From Siphonodentalium dalli (Eukaryota; Mollusca; Scaphopoda; Gadilida; Siphonodentaliidae), in the NCBI GenBank assembly GCA_032622095.1, contig CP136065.1:97225343-97289342 (forward strand): a stretch of 64,000 nt of DNA, given 5' to 3'. Every line of letters begins with the position of its first letter. Positions within the stretch are counted from its first letter, which is position 1. Positions 22,524 to 33,599 of the stretch are shown piece after piece. The notes beneath the pieces are model-generated. The model made no database searches. It was not told the DNA's origin and saw nothing but the letters and a program-made list of their open reading frames with translations. The position numbers and the translations under genes were made by a program.

Positions 22524-22904
22524 ACAATGAATTGAGTCTCATTAAATGAAGCTTTTGATTCAAACCGACGGAATTGAAACCCTACCTTTTGTGACGTATA
22601 CGGTTAGGTCATCAAGGTTAGAGTTAGAGCGTGCCCATACTTTGATGAGATGTACACACAAGTTGATGAATTAGTAAACTAAACCTAATCCTAACTCTAT
22701 CCGTGTGTTTCGCGAAACGCCTATGAACAGTGACTGAAGAAATAACACACACGAACACCAGGGGACTGATGTAAATAGGAAATAACTCTTAACAAATAAA
22801 ACATCGAAAGCCACATCAAATGTTAAATGTATTAAAGTTTCCAGACCAATTTTTACAAAATCTATTTTAATTTTCACTCAGATTCTTACGGTGGCCCGTA
22901 AGTG

Positions 22905-23222
22905 CCACGGCGAAACAAACTTTTTACTCACGGCAAAACAAACTTTTCAATCACGGCAGAATAAACTTTTCACTCACGGCAAAACATTCTTTTCATCCAC
23001 GGCAAAACAAACTTTTCACTCACGGCAAAATAAACTTTTCACTCACGGCAAAACAAACTTTTCACTCACGGCAAAACAAACTTTTCACTCACGGCAAAAC
23101 ATACTTTTCATTCACGGCAAAACATACTTTTCATCCACGGCAAAATAAACTCTTCATCCACGGCAAAATAAAATTTTCACTCACGGCAAAACATACTTTT
23201 CATTCACGGCAGAATAATCTTT
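22905..23222. repeat. Left terminal 23-bp satellite of the 4.23-kb element
   Basis: About 13 units of CACGGCAAAACAAACTTTTC plus ACT. The inverted counterpart at about 26,950-27,095 has about six units. Translating the array gives a pseudo-repetitive 85-codon open frame (three 23-bp units make 23 codons); it is not a gene. Units next to both ends may be binding sites for the mobilising transposase. Confidence 0.9.
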
Positions 23223-24197
23223 TCACTAACGCTAGACCCCTCTCTCTCTCTCACGATTAAAAATATTTTCATGGCTGTGGTGACGTGGGAGTTATATGCG
23301 AACTATAGTATATCAGGGGTCAATACTATGAACAATTTTATACCTGTAAATACAAATTGTATTTATTAATTTGTAATTACATATTTGTGTTAACTATCAC
23401 AGTGGATTCATAGTACAGGGAAAATTTAGCCGTATTATTGTAATACCTTAGACTGGGCGAGAGGTGAAACCCCTAAAACGCAGCTGTAAAACTTGGAAAA
23501 AACTAACTCACCACTCTGCTCCCATGCACCCGTTATCAGTGTTATCTGAATACCAGTTCAAATTAGACTGACATGTATATAGAGCTAAAATAACTGACAA
23601 CAATTGATTTGGGGAAGTTACAATGCGTGCTATTATTTTGTGATTAGTGATAACGCCGGTACTATGAAACGATGAGCTAACAAAATCTCGCAAATTTCAC
23701 AAAGATCTACTGTTGATTATTGTAGATTGCTTACGGACAAACATTTGCCTGTGAGCGATTCACAATATATTGAATCACGGCAAGCCAAAGTTACAAAAGA
23801 AATAACCAATCATAAGTTGAGAGGTGATCGCTTATCAGAGCTGTCCAATCGGTTCACGGATTGCTAAGTTGATGACCACTTGTCTGCGCAAAATTAACAA
23901 ATAAACTGTTCGTTTGCAGTGTGTGTATGTAAGTACAAGTCAGTGTAATAACGAGTACTACAACCAATTTGGTATCATTGTTTTTACAAATTACAAATTT
24001 ACAACCATTCAGTTTGTGAAAATAAAATATTATTTTGATGGTATAGCATTATATATATTGTGACCATACTATGATTTCAAACTGATCCGCTACTCTTATC
24101 ATAACACATCGAGGCAGTAACGTGGCTCCATTTTATCGGGGGGGGGGGTGTATCGAAGCAGGGACGTGCTAATGGTCTCGGTTATAGGAGTGATGTG

Positions 24198-24481
24198 TAC
24201 CCCCGGTGGTCCAGTCGGTAGAGTGTTAGGTGCATTACACCGTCACATGCCGTCCAGCGCTGACGAAGCTGGTTCGAAGCCCGTCATAGGGAGGGTGACC
24301 GGAATCGTGTATCTGGGTAAGTTTGTCAGTTGATTTCCTGGGTCGGTGGTTTCTAAACGCAGTGCGACGATTTCTCGGTGAAATCAAGTCTCTGCGTGGT
24401 CTTTCCTCCACCCGTAAATTTGACAACGACAACGCCTAGCGGCTAGAACGACGATAAACCCTAATAAACCAAACCAAACCA
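24198..24481 (+). mobile_element. tRNA-derived SINE with AAACC tail
   Basis: The head contains an A box (TGGTCCAGTCGG, 24,207-24,218) and, about 52 nt on, a B box (GGTTCGAAGCC, 24,271-24,281), the internal RNA polymerase III promoter. A body of about 180 bp follows, then a tail of AAACC units (AATAAACCAAACCAAACC) ending at about 24,481. SINEs of this form are common in molluscs and other marine invertebrates and depend on a partner LINE. It sits inside the 4.23-kb element. Confidence 0.85.
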
Positions 24482-25479
24482 ATAGGAGTGGTGGTCATTT
24501 TATAATTTCAAACTGCTCCGATATCTTATAATCTAGATAGGGACGTGGCTATATGGGCTCAGTTTGGCGATGGGGTGTCCATCCTATAATTTCCATATGC
24601 ACCCTATGAATTAAAAAAAATGCCTATAAATTCCACATAGCGATGGAATAGTATATCACGAGGAAAGTATTTTAATTTTTCTACGCTGATAACAAAAGTT
24701 AGTCAATATGACTAACATATGTTAGTCAAACGTTTTTCCTCAGGATGACTGACTTAGTTCAGCCAACATGACTGAGGCATAACATTAATCAAAATTACTA
24801 GGGTGGTGTTAGTCATAACGACTAAGAAATGGGGATTCAAGACGACTAATTAGTCAAAATGGCCAGGATTTAGTCATAACTTTTCTTAGTCAATTGGAAG
24901 GCGAAAATTAAAGTTGCTGAATTATGTGCAAATAATTCCAATACTTGACCAAAGTTACTCAAAATGTTTGTGACTAACACTAAGTTAGTCATATTTAATC
25001 AGTATGTCCAACCCAGGGGGGGGGGGTGGACAACTTACTGTTACAGCTTGAAACAAAAAGGCACGACGTATTTGTAACCCAGTAACTGGTTACAATTGCT
25101 TCGTATTTTTTTTCTGCACCAAAATCTGCCATATATGCGTCACTGAAAGTATCACTCACTATTTGTATCAATCACTAACTTTTGTCAGAGACGTTGTGAC
25201 TCATACGATTTGGCGACTACTCACCAGACTACTCACCAGTAATCGTGTTCCCAAGACCACTATCGCCATGTCCCTGTTTATGAGATTTCCATTGATAACA
25301 CATTTTCATAAGGGGGCGCTACACCCCTACGAATCAGATGGTTATATACTCCGGTTTAAGGATGTGAAAAGCGACAATTTATGTTTGACACCCTATATAG
25401 ACATTCTAGACAAGTTCCTTAGCGTTGTATCTTTCAATAAATTGGGTAATTTCAGTAGTTACAAGGAACACATACTGCT

Positions 25480-25840
25480 ACCTCACGTCCAAGCTGACAC
25501 CCCCTAAGGTTTGACAAATTCTAAATATAGGCCATTTCAATCCCAACTTTTGACCAAAGGTGGTAAATATGCAAATGTTGGTCTAAAACAAACACATACC
25601 CCTTAATAAATTGTTGGAAAAACTGAATAACAGAACAAGTTCAACCTATTGTTGTTGTAAAATTTCCAATTCATGTTGTTCCAGGTATCAAATTTCCAGC
25701 TGTTGAACGTGTTGATAAAATGTTTGGGGCAAGAAACATAACCCAACCCCCTTGTCGGGACGTCCCTGTGGGTTGTACTTGAGATTTCCAGCTGACAAAA
25801 TATTTTCACGAGGGGGTGAATCGACCCCTTGTTCCCACGT
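25480..25840 (-). repeat. Dispersed repeat, inverted relative of 57,720-58,180
   Basis: On the minus strand this stretch matches 57,720-58,180: AACAATTTATT, GGTCAAA, TTTGGATTGAAATGGCC-like sequence and paired TTGGAAATTTCCAAC-type palindromes. It is non-coding and degraded, and lies within the 4.23-kb element. Confidence 0.5.
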
Positions 25841-26219
25841 CCCTGCGTATCATAGATAGATATATTATCCGGGTTAAGGGTGTGAAAACTGAATAATTAT
25901 GTTTCATAGTACTCGAACATTCTTTGTGATTGGAGATATTTGTAAATACAAAGAACACGTACTATTTGTGATTTATGTTTGTAATCGTAGGTTCATAGTA
26001 TTGGCGGAATGATAAATTGTTATTTCTTACAAACAATTGTAGATTCTTACAAAGAAAAAGTTTCATAGTATTGACCCCAGGTCGTAAATCTCTATAGCAT
26101 GCGGTGAGCAAAGGTCCCATGCGGTGGTGAGGTTCCGACTGTTTCTCTGCACTGTGTAAAGAGACTGTCATATTGTATGCTGATTTATAATAAACATTCT
26201 TTATTGTAAGCATCAATTT

Positions 26220-26930
26220 CGAGTTGATAAAGGGCACTTACATAGTAAACGCTCTGTTTGAGGATAAAATAATTGAAGTAAAGTTCACATAATGATTAAA
26301 GTTTTCTGTAATATGACCATCTTCATTTGAATTCCCATCTTGGTATAAGCGACAGTTTTGAAGGTAGTCATACATATACTGACGGAATGCTAAGAGTAAA
26401 CGCTCTTGATCACACGCACCAGTTTTGATGTTGAAAAGAGCGCATGCTGATTAAAGTGTTGTATGATATGCCCCACTTTACTGGTATTACCCTATTGATA
26501 TAAGCTTCAGTTGTGAATGTATAGGCCATATACTTAACGCTCTTTTTTGCAAGCACCAGTTTCGAATTTGATAGAGGGCACATACTGATAAAACGCTGTG
26601 TATTGTAAGCGACAATTTCGAAGTTGATAAATTGCCAAAACTGATTAAACGCTCTCCATTGTAAGACTAAGGTGGAGTTGATAAAGTCTTAATAAAGGGC
26701 ACATACTGGTTGAGGTCTTCTGTGATATGACTCATAGTAGACTCTCTTGGAATAAGAGTACCAGTACTGCTTTGAAGGTATATATGCCATATACTGACGA
26801 AATTTTGAAAGTAAACGCTCTTTATTATTCATCAGTTTTATGTGGACAAAGGGCACATACTGGTTAAACGCTCTTTATTATAAGCGTCAGTTTCGAAGTT
26901 GATAAAGGGTACATACAACTAAGGGTTGAA
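26220..26930 (+). repeat. Degenerate tandem repeat around CGCTCTTTATTGTAAGC
   Basis: Motifs GATAAAGGGCACATACTG, AAACGCTCTTTATT and GTAAGC(A/G)(C/T)CAGTTTCGAAG recur about eight times at irregular spacing of 70-110 bp. It is non-coding, and it ends shortly before the right terminal satellite. Confidence 0.65.
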
Positions 26931-27595
26931 GTTGATAGATTATTAAAGCTGCGAGTGAAAAGTTTTATCTGCCGTGAGTCAAAAGTTTATTCTGCCGTGA
27001 GTCAAAAGTTTATTTTGCCGTGAGTCAAAAGTTTATTTTGCCGTGAGTGAAAAGTTTGTTTTGCCGTGTGTATGGATGAAAAGTTTGTTTTGCCGTGGCA
27101 CTTACGGGCCACCGTAGATTCTAGTGTATAAAATAACATAAAGTATTGCAAGAAAGCCACTATTTTGTTTGAGATTGAAATTTCTGTGCATTAATTTCAT
27201 ACAATTTTGATGTTTTAGACGGACATCACAAATTATTTTCTTACTTGTTCAATAACAAAATGATAATCTTTGGTATCTATATATGCTTCAGATTGCATGT
27301 CATATCTTGTTTTGAACATTTTGTTTCAATAGAATAAAGCAGAAAATTTGTTAAATCAAATGATTATATTTTTGTTGTAACTGGAGGTCTGGAACCCTCA
27401 ATGCATCTTTAATAAAATTACGCATACAAATAAAATCGTGCTACATACGCATATAGATGTGCAATACATTCGGCGTAAATCACTTTCAATGCATAATCAA
27501 ATATTTTGACTGCAATATCATTATTTCTGGGGTGATACAATGTCATGCCGATAATTATATTGAAACATTGTACTCTCTTCCAATCTCTATGTCTG

Positions 27596-27597
<2 letters not shown>

Positions 27598-27641
<44 letters not shown>

Positions 27642-27667
27642 CCTCTCTCTCTCTCTCTCTCTCTCGC
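27598..27667. repeat. (CT)n microsatellite
   Basis: About 70 bp of nearly pure CT/TC with three interruptions. The S/L-rich and R/E-rich open frames across it are artefacts of the repeat. Confidence 0.95.
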
Positions 27668-27943
27668 ACTCTCTCGCTTAGATCACCAGCAGTGTAAATA
27701 ACTATGCATCGTCAACAATAATCGAGGAATGATGTGATGCTCTAGTTCATCGATTGCAACTGATGTGTGCATACATCAACCCCAAATGACGACAACGGAG
27801 TTATCATGGTCTTCGTCTGAATCCTGAATCCTGAAAAATTGCCCATAATTCTGCTGTGGTTAAGGAGTCGATTATTTAAGGTATTACTGTAATTATTACG
27901 AATAACTATTTGTAGTCATAATGTTTTTGCATGGTCCGTTTCC

Positions 27944-28010
27944 GATTTAGTCGGAAATATGGCTTGTTGCCATTCATCGGAAAGCAACAAGCCATATTTC
28001 CGACTAAATC
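27944..28010. repeat. Perfect 27-bp-stem hairpin, core of a dispersed MITE
   Basis: GATTTAGTCGGAAATATGGC... at 27,944-27,970 is matched exactly by its complement at 27,984-28,010 with a 13-nt loop. Flanking sequence (CTGTGGTTAAGGAGTC) occurs on both sides, and an inverted relative lies at 31,325-31,435. This defines a MITE family of about 230 bp. Confidence 0.85.
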
Positions 28011-28394
28011 CTGAAAAATTACCCATAGTTCAACTGTGGTTAAGGAGTCTGGTATTTAGGGCATTGCTGTACATGTCGTCGTTCACTTTGCGAAAGGTGT
28101 CTAGTAACATTATCTTCTAATAACCAAAATGAGCGACAAAAGCTATGTGCAGGCAGTGTGAGAATGGGATTTGTGTGCGCGGAGTAATCTTATTTTGATT
28201 GAAGCAAATTAAGTATATCGGCGCAGCGCGGGCAGCTTGTCGTCACCACAGCCATTGTTTGCAGACGTTTTGTTAGTCATCGGCCGACATCTACAATGTA
28301 TGAACCGGTAGTTTTGGTGCCATAATATCTTGACTTTTCCCACTATCCGTTAGACGTATGCGTGCTAAACATGGCTATTTCCACTTCGGCGAAA

Positions 28395-29132
28395 TTAGGA
28401 AAATATGTTCCATTCACAAATGAATCCATTATTTAGTCTGCACCACGTGTCGTTCATGCGGAACTCACGGTCTCGTTTCAGCACAACACAATCTTCAGAT
28501 TCACCGCCATATTGGACGCTTGGTTCCCCGGTAATCCACACGGTAAATGGCATCGGGTTACCGGATGTTGTGATATAACGTTCGTTGACATGGTTACCGT
28601 TGATCCAATAACCAGACATACTGTTCCCGGTACTCTGAATTTCTGCTTGAATGAAATCTACTAACGCATACCATTGGTCTTGGGTTTGAATAACGAACAG
28701 TTGCCCCCCTTCGTTTTCACAGAATTGCTTAGCTCCACCAAAGGTAAGGCCTGTTGTGTATATCTTTATTTTCTTCAACCCAATGACGTCAAAAGTCGGT
28801 AGAATCACACCTCTGTAACCCGGCGCAAATCTCCCCGTGGGAATACAGATATCATTCTCACCACAGACAGGGGATGTAACGTTTCCGGATGTTGTTGATT
28901 TTGTGGCCGGTGCTCCGTCGGGACTCGAATGGTCGGTTATGAGCAAACATCGCTTGTTTTTAAAATGAAATTTGGCGCATGCGCTTTGATACACACACAG
29001 TTTCTGACATCGAAGATGGTTCTCTGTTGTGTTGACGATCGACGCTTTGTATGCAAAAGCGTCCAAGAATAGCAGGAAAGGTATGAAGGCCGTTGCCGCA
29101 TTTACGCGAACCTTAATCCGCAGAGAACGCAT
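28395..29132 (-). CDS. Secreted protein with apple-like N-terminus and C-type lectin-like domain
   Basis: The open frame begins upstream of the first real ATG; the ATG at 29,132 gives 245 residues and a good signal peptide (basic MRSLRIKVR, then hydrophobic AFIPFLLFLDAFA). Residues about 37-65 form a short cysteine module (CQKLC...CAKFHF...C) resembling part of a PAN/apple domain. Residues about 110-243 form a C-type lectin-like fold, with FCENEGGQL, WI-NGNH, WITGEPS, EDCVVL, NDTWC and FICEW. The sugar-binding triplet EPN is EPS and WND is MND, so calcium-dependent sugar binding is uncertain. The gene is intronless, uninterrupted and probably functional; secretion and a recognition role are inferred from the fold. 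The N-terminal module recurs at 56,314-56,614. Confidence 0.85.
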   Translation of the reverse strand: MRSLRIKVRVNAATAFIPFLLFLDAFAYKASIVNTTENHLRCQKLCVYQSACAKFHFKNKRCLLITDHSSPDGAPATKSTTSGNVTSPVCGENDICIPTGRFAPGYRGVILPTFDVIGLKKIKIYTTGLTFGGAKQFCENEGGQLFVIQTQDQWYALVDFIQAEIQSTGNSMSGYWINGNHVNERYITTSGNPMPFTVWITGEPSVQYGGESEDCVVLKRDREFRMNDTWCRLNNGFICEWNIFS

Positions 29133-30870
29133 ACTATATACGTGCACCTAGATACAAGTTTATAATTCAATGTAAATCCACTTTCGACGTAGATATCTGC
29201 GTCCGAGGTATTGCATTGTATACTTCTTTTAGACTCGTCTAGATATACAGATTAAACAGGTACGGCGATGCTTTCCTCGTATTTCCGCGCATGAATAATT
29301 GGTCACCCGTACCACTGAGTACAGTTTAAGAAGCAACTCGAAAAATCACAGACACACCTACAATCACACAGGACGAATTTCACATCTCCTCTTATTCTGA
29401 TATTTTCACGACCAGGTGCGACACTATGTCCGGCAAACTTCGGGTCGGAGCCGACGCCAATGGTTGTCCGTGCATGTGTAACAATATGCGTATTCTAAAG
29501 ATCCCTGAACCATGGCGAACAAGTCACGGACCACGGGCAAAAGTCTTGGACAAATTTGGTGGATTTACTCGATCCCGCCTTATAATGATAAGAAAATGAC
29601 GACAAGCCGCGAGTACCGACGACGAACAACTCTATGTCCCTGAGTATGTTTGGTCTCGCCACCGCCGCTATTCCCGGTTGATAGATTACCACAACGTGTG
29701 TACACGCTGGTGCAGTATATCGATTTCTTAGTCACTGCTGATTTGCCAAGCGACTTGAATTACTTTGACTTATTTCCCAAAAGAATTATATATGCAAAGC
29801 CCCACATAAATAATATATTGAACACAAGAGGACGACTCCATCAGTGCTGTTAAATGAAATGGTCTTCACGAGCCGTCACACTATTATTTTTTGATTTGAC
29901 CCTTTAGATAGCCTTAACAACATTATGAATTGCTTTGTTGGCGCTGTGAAACGCACTCAATAAAATAAGGAGAAAAGGTCCCAATCAATAGCGCGTGTTC
30001 AGCAGGTATGTGTCCATTACTTTGATATGTAATGCATTACCATTACTTGACATTTTTGCATTGTCATTACCTCTCAAATGAAATGTAATGCATTACCATT
30101 CTACCATTACTTAAAAAAGTAATGCTTTTAATTTCCATTACATCTAGTTGGTCGGATTGGATACACTTTGACAATCTGAATAGTTATGTGAACTTTATTA
30201 AACCCATTTGGTGTTTAGCGCTCCACAATACACCTAATAATATTTGTTTTTGAATATTTCCAGGTATTTGAAAAAGATCGATAAATATTTTAATAGTTAC
30301 CTTTCTACGATTAGCATATGTCCCGCAAGAGTAATTGTTATTGGGAGAGGGGCTTCATACAAGTTCATAGGTTGAAAAAAACTTGTGCCCCGATCCCTTT
30401 TGTATATATATGCAAATAAAATACGTCTTAAAGACATATTATGGACTTGATCGGGTGAATGGAACTGATCAGTTAATATTCAGGCACTATGCCAACTGGA
30501 GGAATGTGCCATTCTACTGACATCGCCGAAAATCGCAGGCAAATCGACCATACCACTCCAAAGAAACCATCGTTGGAAATACGCTCAATTGTAAATATTT
30601 ACTGCTCGATTCGGGACGCATCTATCGGTGATAAATTAACGAAAACGATTTCGCCATCAAGAGTCACTGCATTTAATTAATATATAAGAATGGCGGTGTG
30701 TGTTGTCAATTTGAATATAATATTCGTAAAAATAACTAATTTGAACAAGATTATTCTCCATCTCTATATGATCTCCATACCGGAGTGTTTTACATCACTT
30801 TAAGTCAAAGAGTAATAACAAATATACGATGTTAGGGAAATTGGGACCCACACAAACAACACAGCTTCTC
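29133..30870. other. Non-coding upstream region of the lectin-like gene
   Basis: No second gene is supported. GTTTATA at 29,157-29,163 reads TATAAAC on the gene's strand, about 25 bp above the ATG; it could be a TATA box but would give a very short leader. At 30,010-30,150 ATTAC/GTAAT motifs recur (GTAATGCATTAC) as a small degenerate palindromic repeat. Confidence 0.4.
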
Positions 30871-30871
30871 T

Positions 30872-31013
30872 AAGACCAGTGTGCAATATCCCACTAGATT
30901 ACCGTAATACCAGTGTGCATTTATCCCACAAGATTAGCGTAAGACCAGTGTGCATTATCCCTCGAGATTAGCGTAAGACCAGTGTGCAATATCCCACGAG
31001 ATTAGCGTAAGAC
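30872..31013 (+). repeat. 34-bp minisatellite, about four units
   Basis: Units of AAGACCAGTGTGCA...ATCCCACGAGATTAGCGT follow head to tail with a few substitutions. Confidence 0.9.
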
Positions 31014-32017
31014 CGTTAGTATCCAATGCGTTATATATAACTTGTATTAAAGCAGGGATTCATGATGGTCGGGAAATTATTTTGGACCTATTTGTTTTTT
31101 CTGAATATTTTTGGCAAATTTTCAGAAACCTAGCCCAAATTTAAAAACCAAAATATGGGATCATCGAAACACAAATCTAAAACAAACATATAAAGAAACA
31201 CGCACTAACATAACTGAACAATTGCGAGTTGGACAATAGAAAATCGCACGGATGGGAGACGCAAATACTTAAATGGGTCCAGTCGGCAACGTACATCAAA
31301 GCGGTAAAGTGTTTTCACGTGATTAAGAAATGCAGTAATGCCCTAAATAATCGACTCCTTAACCACATCAGAATTATGGGTAATTGTTCTGGAATTAGTC
31401 GGAAATATGTTTTGTTGGCATTCATCGGGAAGCTCTTAGACCGGCTCCCAGATGAGGGTAGTGTCACACGAAAGGGTAGAAATTTTGACGCTATCTCCAA
31501 TTATCCTTGCCCTGTGGGGGTTCCAAAACACTGAGGTATCCAGGGCGGAGCAGGTGGGAAATATATTTTTTTGACCATTTTGGTGTTTTTGACCTGCAAA
31601 TTTCAGTATAATCAGGAAACCCAATAAAGTAAGACAAATGTTGAATAAAATGTACTTGAATATTAGATACTTATTCTATCTGGGTTGCTTAACATTTATG
31701 ATGTGCAAAAAGTTATATTTTCCAACAATTTTTGTGAAAAATTCACGAAAATGCCAAAAAAATGCATAAATTGCAGTGCTTTTTCAAAAAAGTTTTCCAG
31801 AAGATTTCCTATAAAATTTTAATTTTTTGGTATAAAGCTCTTATTGGTCCATCAAAATTTTCAGCATTATATACCTGATTTATTAATATCAGCATCACAA
31901 GCAATGATATCCAAGAAGCCGAGATATTTCCAAAAACTTAACCCACCCCCCTAAAACTGATTTTCTATCTGAAAATACCTATTAAGTCAGAATAGCCCGT
32001 TTTCATTCCTTTTTTTT
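31014..32017. other. Non-coding stretch
   Basis: It includes a fragment of the hairpin MITE family (31,325-31,435, inverted relative of 27.8-28.1 kb). The rest is AT-rich with no recognisable coding region. Confidence 0.45.
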
Positions 32018-32985
32018 AACCAATTCAGAGTCTTATCATATATCATGGAATTAGTATGTATCTGAGGATGTTTATGTTATGATAGAGTCTATTTTGTTTA
32101 AATATTTGATTTTTTGGGGGTAAATTAGCTAAAAAAATTATTATTTTAAAGTGAAAAATTCCCATGACTTTGTCAGCTTTATGGATACAGCTGCACAACA
32201 TGCACCACAATAAGCATAAATTCTTCCCCAATATCGGACATGAAATGCTATAATCATGTACCAGACCAGAATTAAGAAATAAAGTAAAACGTATCCCTAC
32301 GCCAAGATAGTATTCTCAAAGCTTTCAATTTTATGCTATACTAAACTCGAAAGGTCGTTCATACTAGTTGATATAATTCATATCATAAATCGCAATAGTT
32401 CTGCCCACGGATTATGTAATCTCATCTTCACTATCACTGTTAATTTCATCAAATGTGATGGTATCAGTCAATAGAATTTCTTTGCAACATTTTACGGGAA
32501 AGAATGGTTCCAACAACTCAGACTGCCTATAGGCCGTCCATCTATGAAATGCTACACCGCGGGAGTGGTTGATTTGGCAATGGTTGCAAGTTTCCACTGT
32601 TTTGCTATCATGTTGGCTTGTTTTGGCTGTAGAATTAAAGATTCCTCACATGGTGGAAGTGCAGAAAGATCAACTACCTTTTGCTGATTCTCGAACTTCT
32701 GCTGGAACTTTACCCACCTAGCTTAATTCACTTTTCTCGAATTTGGACCATACATGTATACGACACATGTTAACTCCTTGATTGTATTAAGCGTGTCACT
32801 GTCCAAATCCCAATTCGTTCCTAAATAAGCCATGACTTCCATATATCTTGATGGTCTTTCCAGCAACTTCCAGAAGTGTTTTTTTCCTTTTCGGAACAAC
32901 GATGAAAGGTAATTATTATCTTATTATCTGTGAAGAAATGGAACCCAACAACTGCATTCTTCTGTATATTTGGCTGCCAAAATGT
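32018..32985 (-). repeat. Left arm of a 4.1-kb inverted repeat pair
   Basis: It matches 35,265-36,148 in inverted orientation, over about 830 bp after allowing for an insertion near 32,890-32,940. Shared anchors include CGTTCATACTAGTTGATA, CAATAGTTCTGCCCACGG and AAGCCATGACTTCC. The arms are clearly diverged, so the structure is old. Both carry the same gene relic. Confidence 0.8.
32530..32870 (-). pseudogene. Relic of a widespread invertebrate repeat-associated protein
   Basis: Minus-strand reading gives MAYLGTNWDLDSDTLNTIK, ELTCVVYMYGPN, then after an in-frame TAG, LSALPPCEESLILQPKQAN and MIAKQWKLATIA. The pattern (IEEFTCxxYG...LPPCxxSLxxHxxRANYxAxxW) matches a conserved protein of unknown function that is highly repeated in cnidarian, mollusc and arthropod genomes. 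The C-terminal cysteine-rich part seen in intact family members is not preserved. I know no assigned function; its repetition suggests a mobile carrier. Confidence 0.5.
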
Positions 32986-33599
32986 GGAAATGGTAGATAT
33001 TGACCCAGCGTGTCCCGCAATCGCTTAGAAGTTGTGGTTGATATATGAAATTGGCAATTCTGCCTTCTATAAATTGAACACTAACATGTCTGATGCACCT
33101 TAGTTAATTTTTACTATTGTCACCACTGACATTACCAGAAGTATTGGATTTTTCTCTCACAAACTTGATATAAATAATGGCAAAACATTTCAAGTAAAAT
33201 GTAACTATGTTTGGTATGAAAGGTGTTTATTGTTTTGATCTACCTTAAATGTGTCACACTAATGTGTTTATAAACCAAATTACTCAAAATGGCTTCCAAA
33301 ATGGCAACCATTTTTCACATATATTCTCTGCGTTTCCGAAAATGTAGCAAATTGTGACTCACTTCGTTATTTTACATGTTAGCTAATCAACTGACAACTA
33401 AATGTTCTATTCTGGTTGTCCCATTTCCTTATGGGGCATAACAATTTAATTTTAAAGTTGCCTTATTTCCCCCACCCCCCCCCCCCCGAGAATCTCTTTT
33501 TGGATGCTGGCTATATTTTTTTTAATAAATGGGCAGAACTTGGAAATGGAACTGAAATGAATCATAATCTGTGGCTATTCTGGCTTATACAGGGTGGAG

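Larger units (their letters stand above)
22887..27116. mobile_element. 4.23-kb element with terminal satellites and 6-bp duplication GATTCT
   Basis: Ends are TACGGTGGCCCGTAAGTG and the inverted CACTTACGGGCCACCGTA, each followed inward by 23-bp tandem repeats in opposite orientation. GATTCT lies immediately outside both ends (22,881-22,886 and 27,117-27,122). The interior has no transposase. It holds a SINE (24,198-24,481), a TTAGTC-rich MITE-like stretch (24,690-25,010), a copy of the repeat also at 57.7-58.2 kb, and a degenerate tandem region. The superfamily is not recognised. Confidence 0.75.

Noticed and set aside
22891-23148. 85-codon repetitive open frame
   Set aside because: It is a 23-bp satellite read in frame; the period explains the peptide repeat.
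22905-23222. CRISPR-like regular repeats
   Set aside because: There are no unique spacers, the units are contiguous, and the sequence is clearly animal.
27418-27681. Ser/Leu-rich and Arg/Glu-rich open frames
   Set aside because: They are artefacts of the (CT)n microsatellite.
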